6,477 bases of DNA, from positions 1 through 6,477 of the forward strand of contig DASPXK010000252.1 in the NCBI GenBank assembly GCA_035637315.1. The letters are read 5' to 3'. The notes beneath the pieces were generated by a model. It was not told where the DNA came from. It was given only the letters and a program-made list of their open reading frames with translations, and did no database searches. This document shows positions 1 to 5,680 of this stretch, piece after piece; within the stretch, counting starts at the first letter, position 1; every line of letters begins with the position of its first letter. The translations under genes were made by a program, and so were the position numbers. The DNA comes from DASPXK01 sp035637315. GTDB lineage: Bacteria; Chloroflexota; UBA6077; JACCZL01.

Positions 1-40
1 GAGGTATCGGGCTCTGCCGGGCCCTGAACACGCGGCTGGT

Positions 41-70
41 TAGACGGTTGGCCGCAGCCCCAGGTATGCT
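41..70 (+). promoter_or_regulatory. Possible sigma-70-like promoter for the MFS transporter gene
   Basis: TAGACG (41-46) and TATGCT (65-70) each match the -35 and -10 consensus at 4 of 6 positions and are 18 bp apart. A transcript starting near 77 would have a leader of about 40 nt before the GTG at 116. A GGAG at 101-104 would serve as ribosome binding site, 11 nt before the start. The rest of 1-115 shows nothing else I can support. Matches this weak are common by chance in GC-rich DNA. Confidence 0.3.
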
Positions 71-115
71 GGCGAGTGGCCAACACTAACGCCCGAGACC
101 GGAGCGAGCTGAGTC

Positions 116-1675
116 GTGATCGACGATGGGCGTGTCAGCCCTTCTAGAGATGGGCCGGCCGAGGGGCTGGCGATACGTGGTCGAATCCTGCTCCTGATCT
201 CGCTGCTGATCTGCACGTTTCTGACCGCCCTGGACGTCCTGGTCGTTGGGACGGCCATGCCGACGATCGTTTCCCAACTGGGCGGGGTCTCACTCTATAC
301 CTGGGTCTTCTCGTCCTACTTGCTTGCCTCGACGGTCACCGTCCCGGTCTATGGCAAACTGGCCGACACCTACGGCCGCAAGCCCGTTTACACGTTTGGG
401 ACGGTCGTCTTCCTGTTCGGGTCTGTCATGTGTGGCTTCGCACAAGACATGACCCAGCTGATCCTGTTCCGGGTTATCCAGGGCTTCGGCGCGGGGGCCG
501 TCTTTCCGACCACGCTGACGATCATCGGCGACCAGTTCTCACTCGAGCAGCGCGCGCGGATCATTGGCTTGTTCAGCGCGGTCTGGGGCATCTCGGGCAT
601 CATCGGACCGCTGATCGGCGGCTTCATCACCGACTACTGGAACTGGCGCTGGATCTTCTTCGTGAACTTCCCGATCGGGGTCGTGGCGCTGGCGATGCTG
701 TCGTGGCGGCTGCGCGAGCGGGTCGAGCGGCACGAACACCAGATCGATTACGTCGGCGCGGCGGGACTGACCGCCGCCCTCACGGCGCTGATGATCGGGC
801 TGCTTCAATTGGGCGAGAGCTACCCGAGCTTATCGATCCCTGGGCTGGGCCTGTTCGCGCTGGCCGGCCTGCTGCTGGCCTTGTTCGGCTGGCACGAGGC
901 GCGCGTTCCCGAGCCAATCCTGCCGCTCGGCGTGCTGCGGACTCGCCTGATCGCGGTATCTGGAATCTGCATGTTCCTGTCCGGCATGACCATGGCCGGC
1001 CCGTTCACTTTCGTGCCGGTCTTCGCTCAGGGCGTCCTGAGCGGGACGGCGACGATGGCCGGCGGGGTGCTGATTCCCAGCTCGGTCACCTGGACGCTGG
1101 GCAGCATCGTCGGCGGCCGGCTGCTTCTCAAGTTCGGCTACCGCCGCACGGCCGTGCTGGGGACCAGTATCGTGGCGACCGGGACCGCGCTGCTCTCGCT
1201 GCTCAACCAGTCAAGCTCGGTCTGGTCGGTGCTGCTGGCGACGAGCGTGTTCGGGCTGGGCATGGGTGTAAGTGTGGTCAACTTCACCCTGCCCGTCCAG
1301 AATGCCGTCGGCTGGGAGCAGCGGGGTGTTGTTACCTCGACCAACCAGTTCTGCCGCAGCATCGGCCAGGCGATCGGACTGAACATGCTGGGCATCGTCT
1401 TCAACTTGCGAATGGAGTCGCAGCTCGGCTCGGCCGGCCAGAGCCTGGCGATCGCCAACCAGGTGCTTGACCCGATCGCCCGCCGCGCGCTCGACCCGGC
1501 CGTCCTGGCCGGAGTGCGGGGTATCCTCGACGGCAGCCTCCACGCCGTCTTCCTGGTTGTCCTCGGCGTGACGCTGGCCAATATCGTGATGGCGACTCAG
1601 CTACCCGGGGGGAACGCCCGCGAGACAGACGTTCGAGAACGGGTCACGAGTCGGGAGCCGCGAGTCGTCTCGTAG
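116..1675 (+). CDS. MFS multidrug efflux transporter, DHA2 (EmrB/QacA-like, 14-helix) family
   Basis: This is a 519-residue inner-membrane protein, the usual length for 14-helix DHA2 drug:proton antiporters. Helix 1 carries the DHA2 pattern LDVLVVGTAMPTI (39-51) with a membrane-embedded Asp40. Motif A is GKLADTYGRKP (80-90) between helices 2 and 3. Motif B is FRVIQGFGAGAVFP (118-131) with Arg119. The antiporter motif C is GISGIIGPLIGG (158-169). About 14 hydrophobic segments can be counted from residue 23 to 493. Family knowledge predicts proton-driven export of lipophilic compounds, but the substrate cannot be read from sequence. The start is GTG at 116, preceded by GGAG at 101-104; the first in-frame ATG (residue 48) falls inside helix 1 and cannot be the start. 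The last ~22 residues are hydrophilic and run into a palindromic repeat that supplies the TAG stop. No TetR/MarR regulator or HlyD/EmrA partner is adjacent. The family call is firm, the drug role inferred. Confidence 0.93.
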   Translation: MIDDGRVSPSRDGPAEGLAIRGRILLLISLLICTFLTALDVLVVGTAMPTIVSQLGGVSLYTWVFSSYLLASTVTVPVYGKLADTYGRKPVYTFGTVVFLFGSVMCGFAQDMTQLILFRVIQGFGAGAVFPTTLTIIGDQFSLEQRARIIGLFSAVWGISGIIGPLIGGFITDYWNWRWIFFVNFPIGVVALAMLSWRLRERVERHEHQIDYVGAAGLTAALTALMIGLLQLGESYPSLSIPGLGLFALAGLLLALFGWHEARVPEPILPLGVLRTRLIAVSGICMFLSGMTMAGPFTFVPVFAQGVLSGTATMAGGVLIPSSVTWTLGSIVGGRLLLKFGYRRTAVLGTSIVATGTALLSLLNQSSSVWSVLLATSVFGLGMGVSVVNFTLPVQNAVGWEQRGVVTSTNQFCRSIGQAIGLNMLGIVFNLRMESQLGSAGQSLAIANQVLDPIARRALDPAVLAGVRGILDGSLHAVFLVVLGVTLANIVMATQLPGGNARETDVRERVTSREPRVVS

Positions 1676-1724
1676 GGGCGCACCCGTGTGTGCGGCCAGG
1701 GCGGACACGCGGGTGAGCCCTACG
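1671..1724. repeat. Palindromic repeat between convergent genes; possible bidirectional terminator
   Basis: The sequence folds into one long imperfect hairpin. CGTAGGG (1671-1677) pairs with CCCTACG (1718-1724). C1679 pairs with G1717, with G1678 bulged. CACCCG (1681-1686) pairs with CGGGTG (1710-1715). GTGT (1688-1691) pairs with ACAC (1705-1708). The tip is a short GC-rich loop around 1695-1701. It fills the whole gap between the transporter and mutase genes and its two ends contain both TAG stop codons (1673-1675 on plus, 1722-1720 on minus). No T-tract follows on either strand, so it is not a textbook intrinsic terminator, though a stem this long could stall polymerase or protect mRNA 3' ends. 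It resembles short dispersed palindromes I recall from GC-rich environmental genomes; copy number cannot be judged from one window. Confidence 0.75.
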
Positions 1725-3123
1725 CGGCGGGCTCCGGCCAGGCGCTCAGGTCAACGCTCGGGTGGCTAGCCAACAGGTCGTGCATCTCACGCTTGATGCG
1801 TTGGAGAGCGCGGGGTGTCCGCGCCTCGCAGCGAACGGTGAGAGCCGGCGAGGTATTGGACGCCCGGATCAGCGCCCAGCCCTCGCCAAAGTCAGCTCGG
1901 GCGCCATCGATGTCGATGACGGCGTGCCTGGCCGCGAGCTTCGCGCGCATCGCCTTGACCACCCCGAATTTCTGATCGTCTGGGCAGCCGAGTTGGATCA
2001 GGTGGGTAGCGTACAGCTCAGGTAGTCCCTCGAACTGCCGTGAGAGTGGGCGGTCGCTGCGCGACAGGATGCTGAGCACCCGAGCGCCGGCGAAGAGGGC
2101 ATCGTCGATCGGGAAATAGTCCTCCCCGACGAACATGTGACCCGAGAGCTCACCACCCAGGAGCAGGCCATCCTCGCGCATCTTGCGCTTCATGTGCGAG
2201 TGGCCTGTCTTCCACAACATCGGCTTGCCGCCGTGCTTGCGGATGTCCTCCAGCACGTTGATCGACGACTTGACATCCAGGAGGATCGTCGCCCCCACGT
2301 GGCGGCTCAGCATGTCGCGAGCGAGCAGGATGTTGATGAAGTCGGCCTCGTAGCGGCGGCCATGCTCGTCGCAGATCCCCAGTCGGTCCCCATCACCGTC
2401 CCACGCCAGCCCGACCTCGGCGCCGACCTTGGGGACCAGCGCCATCAGGTCGCGCATGTTCTCTTCTTTCTCTGGATCGGGTAGGTGGTTTGGGAAACGG
2501 CTGTCGGGCTCGGTGTACAGCTCGACCACCTCGCAGCCCAGGCGGCGCAGCATCTCGGGCACGAAGAGCCCGGCCACGCCGTTGCCGGTGTCCGCCACCA
2601 CCTTCATCGGTCGAGCCAGGTGGATCGCGGACTCGATCTTCTGGTAATAGCGCTGCTTGGGGTCCCACTCACCGACGCGGCCGCTACCGATCTCGAAGTC
2701 GCGGCGGAGCGCCAGGTCGCGGACCTCCATGATCTCTTCCTCGGAGAGCGGCAGGGCCGCCTCGGAGACCATCTTGATCCCGTTGTACTCAACCGGATTG
2801 TGGCTGGCCGTGATGTTCACCCCGCCAGCAGTGGCGCGGTCGATGGTGGCGAAGTACATCAGCGGTGAGGTGGCGAAGCCGATGTCCGTCACGTCGCAGC
2901 CGGTCGCGTTCGCGCCGGCTACAAAGCCGTCGCGCAAACCCGGCGAGCTGGGCCGCAGGTCGCGTCCGAGCACCATCGTCGAGCCGCCGTGCCGCCGCAG
3001 CCACGTCCCCCAGGCGCGACCGATCAACTCGGCCACCTCTGGAGTCAGGTCGATTCCGGCCAGGCCACGGATGTCGTAGGCGCGAAACATGAGCGGGTTG
3101 ATGGTCGGCGCTCCCGTCTCCAA
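1720..3123 (-). CDS. manB: Phosphomannomutase/phosphoglucomutase (alpha-D-phosphohexomutase family)
   Basis: This cytoplasmic enzyme interconverts mannose-6-P and mannose-1-P and, in bifunctional AlgC-type members, glucose-6-P and glucose-1-P. The products feed GDP-mannose and nucleotide-sugar synthesis for surface polysaccharides. All four family motifs are intact: the phosphoserine loop TASHNP (105-110, Ser107) followed by NGIK; the Mg-binding DGDGDR (242-247); the sugar-specificity loop GELSGH (324-329); and the phosphate-binding RASNTSPALTVR (420-431). The N-terminal FRAYDIRG (13-20) is also typical. The 467 residues compare with about 463 for Pseudomonas AlgC, and the motifs sit at nearly the same numbers as in AlgC. 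I choose TTG at 3123 as start because a purine-rich GGGAGGGGAG lies about 4-6 nt upstream. The ATG at 3090 has no such site. The TAG stop lies in the palindrome shared with the convergent transporter gene. GELSGH does not settle the substrate, so PMM/PGM is safer than PMM alone. Confidence 0.93.
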   Translation of the reverse strand: METGAPTINPLMFRAYDIRGLAGIDLTPEVAELIGRAWGTWLRRHGGSTMVLGRDLRPSSPGLRDGFVAGANATGCDVTDIGFATSPLMYFATIDRATAGGVNITASHNPVEYNGIKMVSEAALPLSEEEIMEVRDLALRRDFEIGSGRVGEWDPKQRYYQKIESAIHLARPMKVVADTGNGVAGLFVPEMLRRLGCEVVELYTEPDSRFPNHLPDPEKEENMRDLMALVPKVGAEVGLAWDGDGDRLGICDEHGRRYEADFINILLARDMLSRHVGATILLDVKSSINVLEDIRKHGGKPMLWKTGHSHMKRKMREDGLLLGGELSGHMFVGEDYFPIDDALFAGARVLSILSRSDRPLSRQFEGLPELYATHLIQLGCPDDQKFGVVKAMRAKLAARHAVIDIDGARADFGEGWALIRASNTSPALTVRCEARTPRALQRIKREMHDLLASHPSVDLSAWPEPAA

Positions 3124-3127
3124 GGCG

Positions 3128-3138
3128 CTCCCCTCCCT
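3128..3138 (-). promoter_or_regulatory. Strong ribosome binding site that decides the TTG start of the mutase gene
   Basis: On the minus strand the sequence before TTG (3123-3121) reads GGGAGGGGAG followed by a few bases. This is a good anti-Shine-Dalgarno match at proper spacing. The competing ATG eleven codons downstream (3090-3088) is preceded by CAACCCGCTC, which has no purine-rich site. Confidence 0.65.
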
Positions 3139-3157
3139 TCACCGCGGGGCCTCGCTG

Positions 3158-3171
3158 TGACGTCAAATGTA
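3158..3171 (-). promoter_or_regulatory. Possible extended -10 and palindromic operator upstream of the mutase gene
   Basis: On the minus strand, TG-G-TACATT (TACATT at 3171-3166) resembles an extended -10 box and would place transcription start about 35 nt before the TTG codon. No convincing -35 box is seen. The perfect 8-bp palindrome TGACGTCA (3158-3165) lies at the predicted start site, where a bound repressor could act. Both calls rest on short matches and are tentative. Confidence 0.25.
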
Positions 3172-3292
3172 CCACGCCTGCTGAAGCCGGCTGCCGAGGC
3201 TAGCCACTACGGCCACTAGGACGAGACCCTCAGGCAGAAGTGGGTCCGCCGCCCGCCCAGGGTCGCGCAGCCACGTTGGCGCAATGACGATC

Positions 3293-3340
3293 TCATGTTC
3301 CCCAACATGACATCTCGATTCCAGTTAGCCCACATGTTGG
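3293..3340. repeat. Overlapping hairpins built from CATGTT/AACATG segments
   Basis: TCATGTT (3293-3299) and AACATGA (3304-3310) form a perfect 7-bp stem with a CCCC loop. The right arm can instead pair, as CCAACATG (3302-3309), with CATGTTGG (3333-3340): an 8-bp stem with a 23-nt loop. The two folds exclude each other because they share the middle arm. No gene follows closely enough on either strand to argue for a riboswitch. A degenerate inverted repeat is the simpler reading. Confidence 0.5.
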
Positions 3341-3390
3341 ATGAGGGCCTGGAATATTTCGTCGTTCATGCGCAGCGAGAGATTCACTGG

Positions 3391-3482
3391 TGAGGAGCAT
3401 GAGATCCTTCGCTTCGCTCCCACGAAAATGAACTTTCATTCGCTCGGGGCGGGCCGAAGGCCCATGACTCCTCAGAATGACA
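3391..3482. repeat. Dispersed-repeat-like palindromic element (TGTCATTCTGAGG type)
   Basis: TGAGGAGCATG (3391-3401) is the inverted copy of CATG-A-CTCCTCA (3463-3474), an 11-bp terminal match with one bulged base. Inside are two more hairpins: AATGAA/TTCATT (3427-3440) and GGGCC-GAA-GGCCC (3451-3463). Read on the minus strand, the ends say TGTCATTCTGAGGAG and GCGAAGCGAAGGATCT. I recall this vocabulary from short non-coding repeats scattered in many GC-rich environmental genomes. Such elements are thought to be non-autonomous and MITE- or REP-like. No transposase is present in the window. Whether further copies exist cannot be seen here. Confidence 0.6.
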
Positions 3483-3492
3483 ATGAAGACTG

Positions 3493-3540
3493 AGCGGCTC
3501 GGTGTCCTTGTGTCCCGGTGGTCTCGAAGCGCGAGCCGCT
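3493..3540. repeat. Inverted repeat flanking a CACC/GGACAC-rich segment
   Basis: AGCGGCTCG (3493-3501) and CGAGCCGCT (3532-3540) are perfect 9-bp inverted copies separated by 30 nt. The interior, read on the minus strand (3523-3501), gives a CACC-GGGACACAAGGACACC pattern with two GGACAC units. This resembles another widely scattered intergenic repeat type. It abuts the palindromic element to its left, so the two together look like nested or successive insertions. Confidence 0.5.
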
Positions 3541-3634
3541 GGAAATCATCGTGAGCGCATAGGTCGACGACCGCCCAAGCAGGCCTCGCGGACACGGTAG
3601 CCCGCCCCGCAGACAGCCGCCGCGCCGGCTGGCG

Positions 3635-3643
3635 TGCTACAAC
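3635..3643 (+). promoter_or_regulatory. Extended -10 promoter of an apparently leaderless PHP gene
   Basis: TG-C-TACAAC (3635-3643) matches the extended -10 consensus, with TACAAC agreeing with TATAAT at 4 of 6 positions. Only 6 nt separate it from the ATG at 3650, so transcription would begin at or next to the start codon. The bases between (CGGGCG region) contain no Shine-Dalgarno sequence, which fits leaderless translation. No -35 box is evident at 16-18 bp. Confidence 0.45.
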
Positions 3644-3649
3644 GGGCGC

Positions 3650-4525
3650 ATGCCCCTGAATGGCGCCATTCATCGTTACGTCGACCTGCACCTCCACACG
3701 TCGTGGTCCGACGGGCGCTGGAGTCCCTCTCAGGTCGTCGAGGAGGCGGCCGCCCGCGGGCTGGCGGCGATCTCGATCACCGACCACGACGTGTTGGACG
3801 GCCTGGCGGAGGCGGCCGAGACCGCCGCGGGGCTCGGGGTCGAGCTTTTGACTGGCGTCGAGCTGACCGCCGACTGGGTTGGGCGCACGGTCCACGTGCT
3901 GGGCTACGGGATCGATCCGGACTCCCTGGCCTTGCGCGTCGCGCTCGAGCGTGGGCGGCGGTTGATGGCCGAGCATGTCGAGCGCGTGCTGGGCGCCGTT
4001 CGGGCCGCCGGCGAATCGCTCGCGGCGGCCGATCTCGAGAAGTACCGCGCCCGCTACGCGGCGGGCGCCTCACTCGTGTTGGCGATGGTCGAGCGCGGCG
4101 TGCTTCGGCGGGCACGCAACGCGGCGGCTCTCCTGAGGCTGGCCAGCCAGGAGCCGCGTGCCTACACAGCGGCCGAGGCGATCGCGCTCATTCACGAGGC
4201 CGGCGGCATTGCCAGCCTTGCCCACCCCGCCAAGATCAGGCGTGACAAGCCGCTCCTCGAAGCCGCAGACCTCGCGCCGCTAGTGGCCGCGGGGCTGAAC
4301 GGGCTCGAGGTCTGGCAGATCGTGCACCGCGAGCCCCAGCGCCACCACTACGCCATGGTAGCCGGCGAGCTCAGGCTGCTCGAGACGGGAGGCTCCGACT
4401 GCCACGGCCCGCGGACCGGACGCGGCCCGCGGATCGGCAGTCAGCAAGTGCCGTACGGGGTCTACGAGCGGCTCAGCGGCGTGCTGCTGGCGCGCCGCGA
4501 CGGCTCGACCGCCGCGCCAGCGTGA
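3650..4525 (+). CDS. PHP-domain phosphoesterase (YciV/TrpH-like)
   Basis: This 291-residue cytoplasmic protein has the full set of PHP metal ligands: DLHLHTSWSDG (12-22; His14, His16, Asp21), ITDHD (43-47; His46), TGVELT (68-73; Glu71), HVLGYG (82-87; His82), LAHPAK (190-195; His192) and GGSDCHG (247-253; Asp250, His252). These should bind a trinuclear metal centre that hydrolyses phosphoesters. Relatives act as 3',5'-nucleoside bisphosphate phosphatases or as the 5'-3' exonuclease RNase AM, and 291 residues is the normal length (E. coli YciV is about 293). The middle region differs: where relatives usually read GRPH(L/F)ARALVE, this protein reads GASLVLAMVERG (139-150), and an RRARNAAALLRLAS segment follows. 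The active site therefore looks complete but the lid or substrate-binding insert is divergent. The start is ATG at 3650, directly after an extended -10 box. The last 17 codons overlap purS on the other strand. The exact substrate is unknown. Confidence 0.9.
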   Translation: MPLNGAIHRYVDLHLHTSWSDGRWSPSQVVEEAAARGLAAISITDHDVLDGLAEAAETAAGLGVELLTGVELTADWVGRTVHVLGYGIDPDSLALRVALERGRRLMAEHVERVLGAVRAAGESLAAADLEKYRARYAAGASLVLAMVERGVLRRARNAAALLRLASQEPRAYTAAEAIALIHEAGGIASLAHPAKIRRDKPLLEAADLAPLVAAGLNGLEVWQIVHREPQRHHYAMVAGELRLLETGGSDCHGPRTGRGPRIGSQQVPYGVYERLSGVLLARRDGSTAAPA

Positions 4526-4760
4526 AGCGGTACTGCTCGATGACCGGGTTCGCCAACAGGCGCTGACACATCGCCTCGGTCTGCGCGGCCGCGGCCCGCC
4601 GATCCCCGCCCCTCATCTCCACCTCGAAGTATTTGCCGGCCCGAACCGAAGTCACGCCGTCGAACCCCAGTTGGTGGAGGGCCTGCTCGATGCTGAGGCC
4701 CTCCGGGTCGTTGACGACTGGCTTCAACGTGACCTGGATCCTGGCCAGCCACTCGGTCAT
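4473..4760 (-). CDS. purS: Phosphoribosylformylglycinamidine synthase subunit PurS
   Basis: PurS is the small subunit that joins PurL and PurQ into the three-part FGAM synthase, which converts FGAR, glutamine and ATP to FGAM in step 4 of purine synthesis. Features visible: RIQVTLKPVVNDPEG (7-21), the helix LSIEQALHQLGFDGV (22-36) and VRAGKYFEVEM (39-49), then a helix and the C-terminal NPVIEQYRFTL (71-81), all typical of the family. The family is normally about 80-85 residues; this one has 95. The extra residues 82-95 (Arg- and Ala-rich) lie entirely where the gene overlaps the convergent PHP gene. The ATG overlaps the purC stop as ATGA, and no good Shine-Dalgarno is seen, so translation is probably coupled to purC. 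purQ and purL, which often follow purS, are absent. The family call is confident. Confidence 0.93.
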   Translation of the reverse strand: MTEWLARIQVTLKPVVNDPEGLSIEQALHQLGFDGVTSVRAGKYFEVEMRGGDRRAAAAQTEAMCQRLLANPVIEQYRFTLARRSSRRGAPAARR

Positions 4761-5680
4761 GGGCCAGGCTCGGCCAAACGCAGGAACGCTTCGCGGTACC
4801 GTTCGGAGGTGTCACGAACGACCTGTGCCGGCAGGGGGGGCGGTGGGGGTCGCTTGTCCCAGCCCGACACCTCCAGGTAATCGCGGACCGGCTGCTTGTC
4901 GAACGACGGCGGGCTCGAGCCCGGCCGGTATCGATCGGCCGGCCAGAAGCGGGACGAGTCCGGCGTCAACGACTCGTCGATCTGGACGATCTCGCCCTCG
5001 AGCAGGCCGAACTCGAACTTGGTGTCGGCCAGGATGATCCCCCGCGCGCGGGCGTGCTCCTCGGCCAGCGAGTACAGCTGGAGGCTTTTGGCTTCCAGGG
5101 CGCGGGTCAGATCCTGGCCGACCAGGTTGGCCATCTCCTCGATCGAGATATTCTGGTCGTGGCCCTCCTCTGCCTTCGTCGCCGGCGTGAAGACTGGCTC
5201 TGGGAGTTTATCGGCCTCCACCAGCCCAAACGGCAGGGGCAGGCCAGCCAGCGTGCCCTGTTGGCGGTACTCCGCCCAGCCCGAGCCCGCCAGGTAGCCA
5301 CGCACCACGCACTCGACGTCGATCCGCTTGCAGCGCCGTACCAGCATGGCGCGGCCCCGAAGCTGCTCCCCGTATGGCTGAATCTCGGGCCGCCAGTCGG
5401 CCGGATCGTCCGATACGAAGTGGTTCGCCACGTAGCAGCCAAGCTTTCGAAACCAAAATGCGGAAAGGCTCGAAAGGACTATCCCCTTGCCGGGAATCGG
5501 CTCCTCGAGGACCACGTCGAAGGCCGACAGGCGGTCGCTGGCGACCATCAAAAGATACTCGCCCAAGTCGTACATCTCGCGGACCTTGCCGCGCGAGAAC
5601 AGCGGCAGGCCGGCCAGGTCGACACGAATGGCGGGCGGCGGAGGAAGAGCGCCGGCCTTCAGGAAGGGATGTAGCCTCAC
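4757..5680 (-). CDS. purC: SAICAR synthase (phosphoribosylaminoimidazole-succinocarboxamide synthase)
   Basis: PurC joins CAIR and aspartate with ATP to make SAICAR in de novo purine synthesis. The 307-residue protein shows SRGKVREMYDLGE (29-41, nucleotide/phosphate loop), VASDRLSAFDVVLEEPIPGKG (46-66), ECVVRGYLAGSGWAEY (123-138), PVFTPATKAEEGHDQNIS (162-179, first family signature), LADTKFEFG (217-225, second signature) and DESLTPDSSRFWPAD (235-249) followed by PPSFDKQPVRDYLE. All are conserved in the longer, ~300-residue SAICAR synthase subgroup rather than the ~240-residue E. coli type. The open frame extends far upstream to 6028, but that part is antisense-free shadow of purB. The start chosen is GTG at 5680, which overlaps the purB TGA as GTGA. 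A weak TGGGG lies about 9-13 nt upstream, so translational coupling to purB is likely. At the other end its TGA overlaps the purS ATG. Confidence 0.95.
   Translation of the reverse strand: MRLHPFLKAGALPPPPAIRVDLAGLPLFSRGKVREMYDLGEYLLMVASDRLSAFDVVLEEPIPGKGIVLSSLSAFWFRKLGCYVANHFVSDDPADWRPEIQPYGEQLRGRAMLVRRCKRIDVECVVRGYLAGSGWAEYRQQGTLAGLPLPFGLVEADKLPEPVFTPATKAEEGHDQNISIEEMANLVGQDLTRALEAKSLQLYSLAEEHARARGIILADTKFEFGLLEGEIVQIDESLTPDSSRFWPADRYRPGSSPPSFDKQPVRDYLEVSGWDKRPPPPPLPAQVVRDTSERYREAFLRLAEPGP

Larger units (their letters stand above)
3124..3649. other. 526-bp intergenic stretch without a credible gene
   Basis: Neither strand holds an ORF with a recognisable protein. The reading frame that runs across it on the minus strand (3293-3976) is a shadow that continues through the PHP gene antisense and looks compositionally random. 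Its left 50 bp serve as the mutase leader and its last 15 bp as the PHP gene promoter. The middle (3293-3540) is a cluster of hairpins and repeat-like segments, listed separately. It is locally more AT-rich around 3420-3440 than the flanking genes, consistent with non-coding or inserted DNA. A GCCACTA direct repeat lies at 3203-3209 and 3212-3218, and a GGTCG-A-CGACC palindrome at 3562-3572. Confidence 0.8.

Noticed and set aside
3..89. Open plus-strand frame from the left edge ending at TAA 87-89, possibly the C-terminus of an upstream gene
   Set aside because: The 28 residues match no family I recognise, and the other two frames also end within 45 bases. It could equally be intergenic leader of the transporter gene, and the left-hand sequence is not available.
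430..1470. 346-codon plus-strand open frame inside the transporter gene
   Set aside because: It is a +1-type shadow full of Arg, Ala and Asp with no domain, whereas the transporter frame shows all DHA2 motifs. Long shadows are expected at this GC content.
1671..1724. Classical rho-independent terminator
   Set aside because: The stem is strong but no run of T follows on either strand, so I call it a palindromic repeat with only possible terminator activity.
3588..3596. GCGGACACG, shared with 1701-1709 in the 54-nt palindrome, as a fragment of a second repeat copy
   Set aside because: Only 9 bases agree and the flanks diverge at once; such a match can arise by chance in GC-rich DNA.
3293..3976. 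227-codon minus-strand open frame spanning the intergenic repeats and the PHP gene start
   Set aside because: It is antisense to the metal-binding N-terminus of the PHP enzyme, has no recognisable domain and crosses several hairpins.
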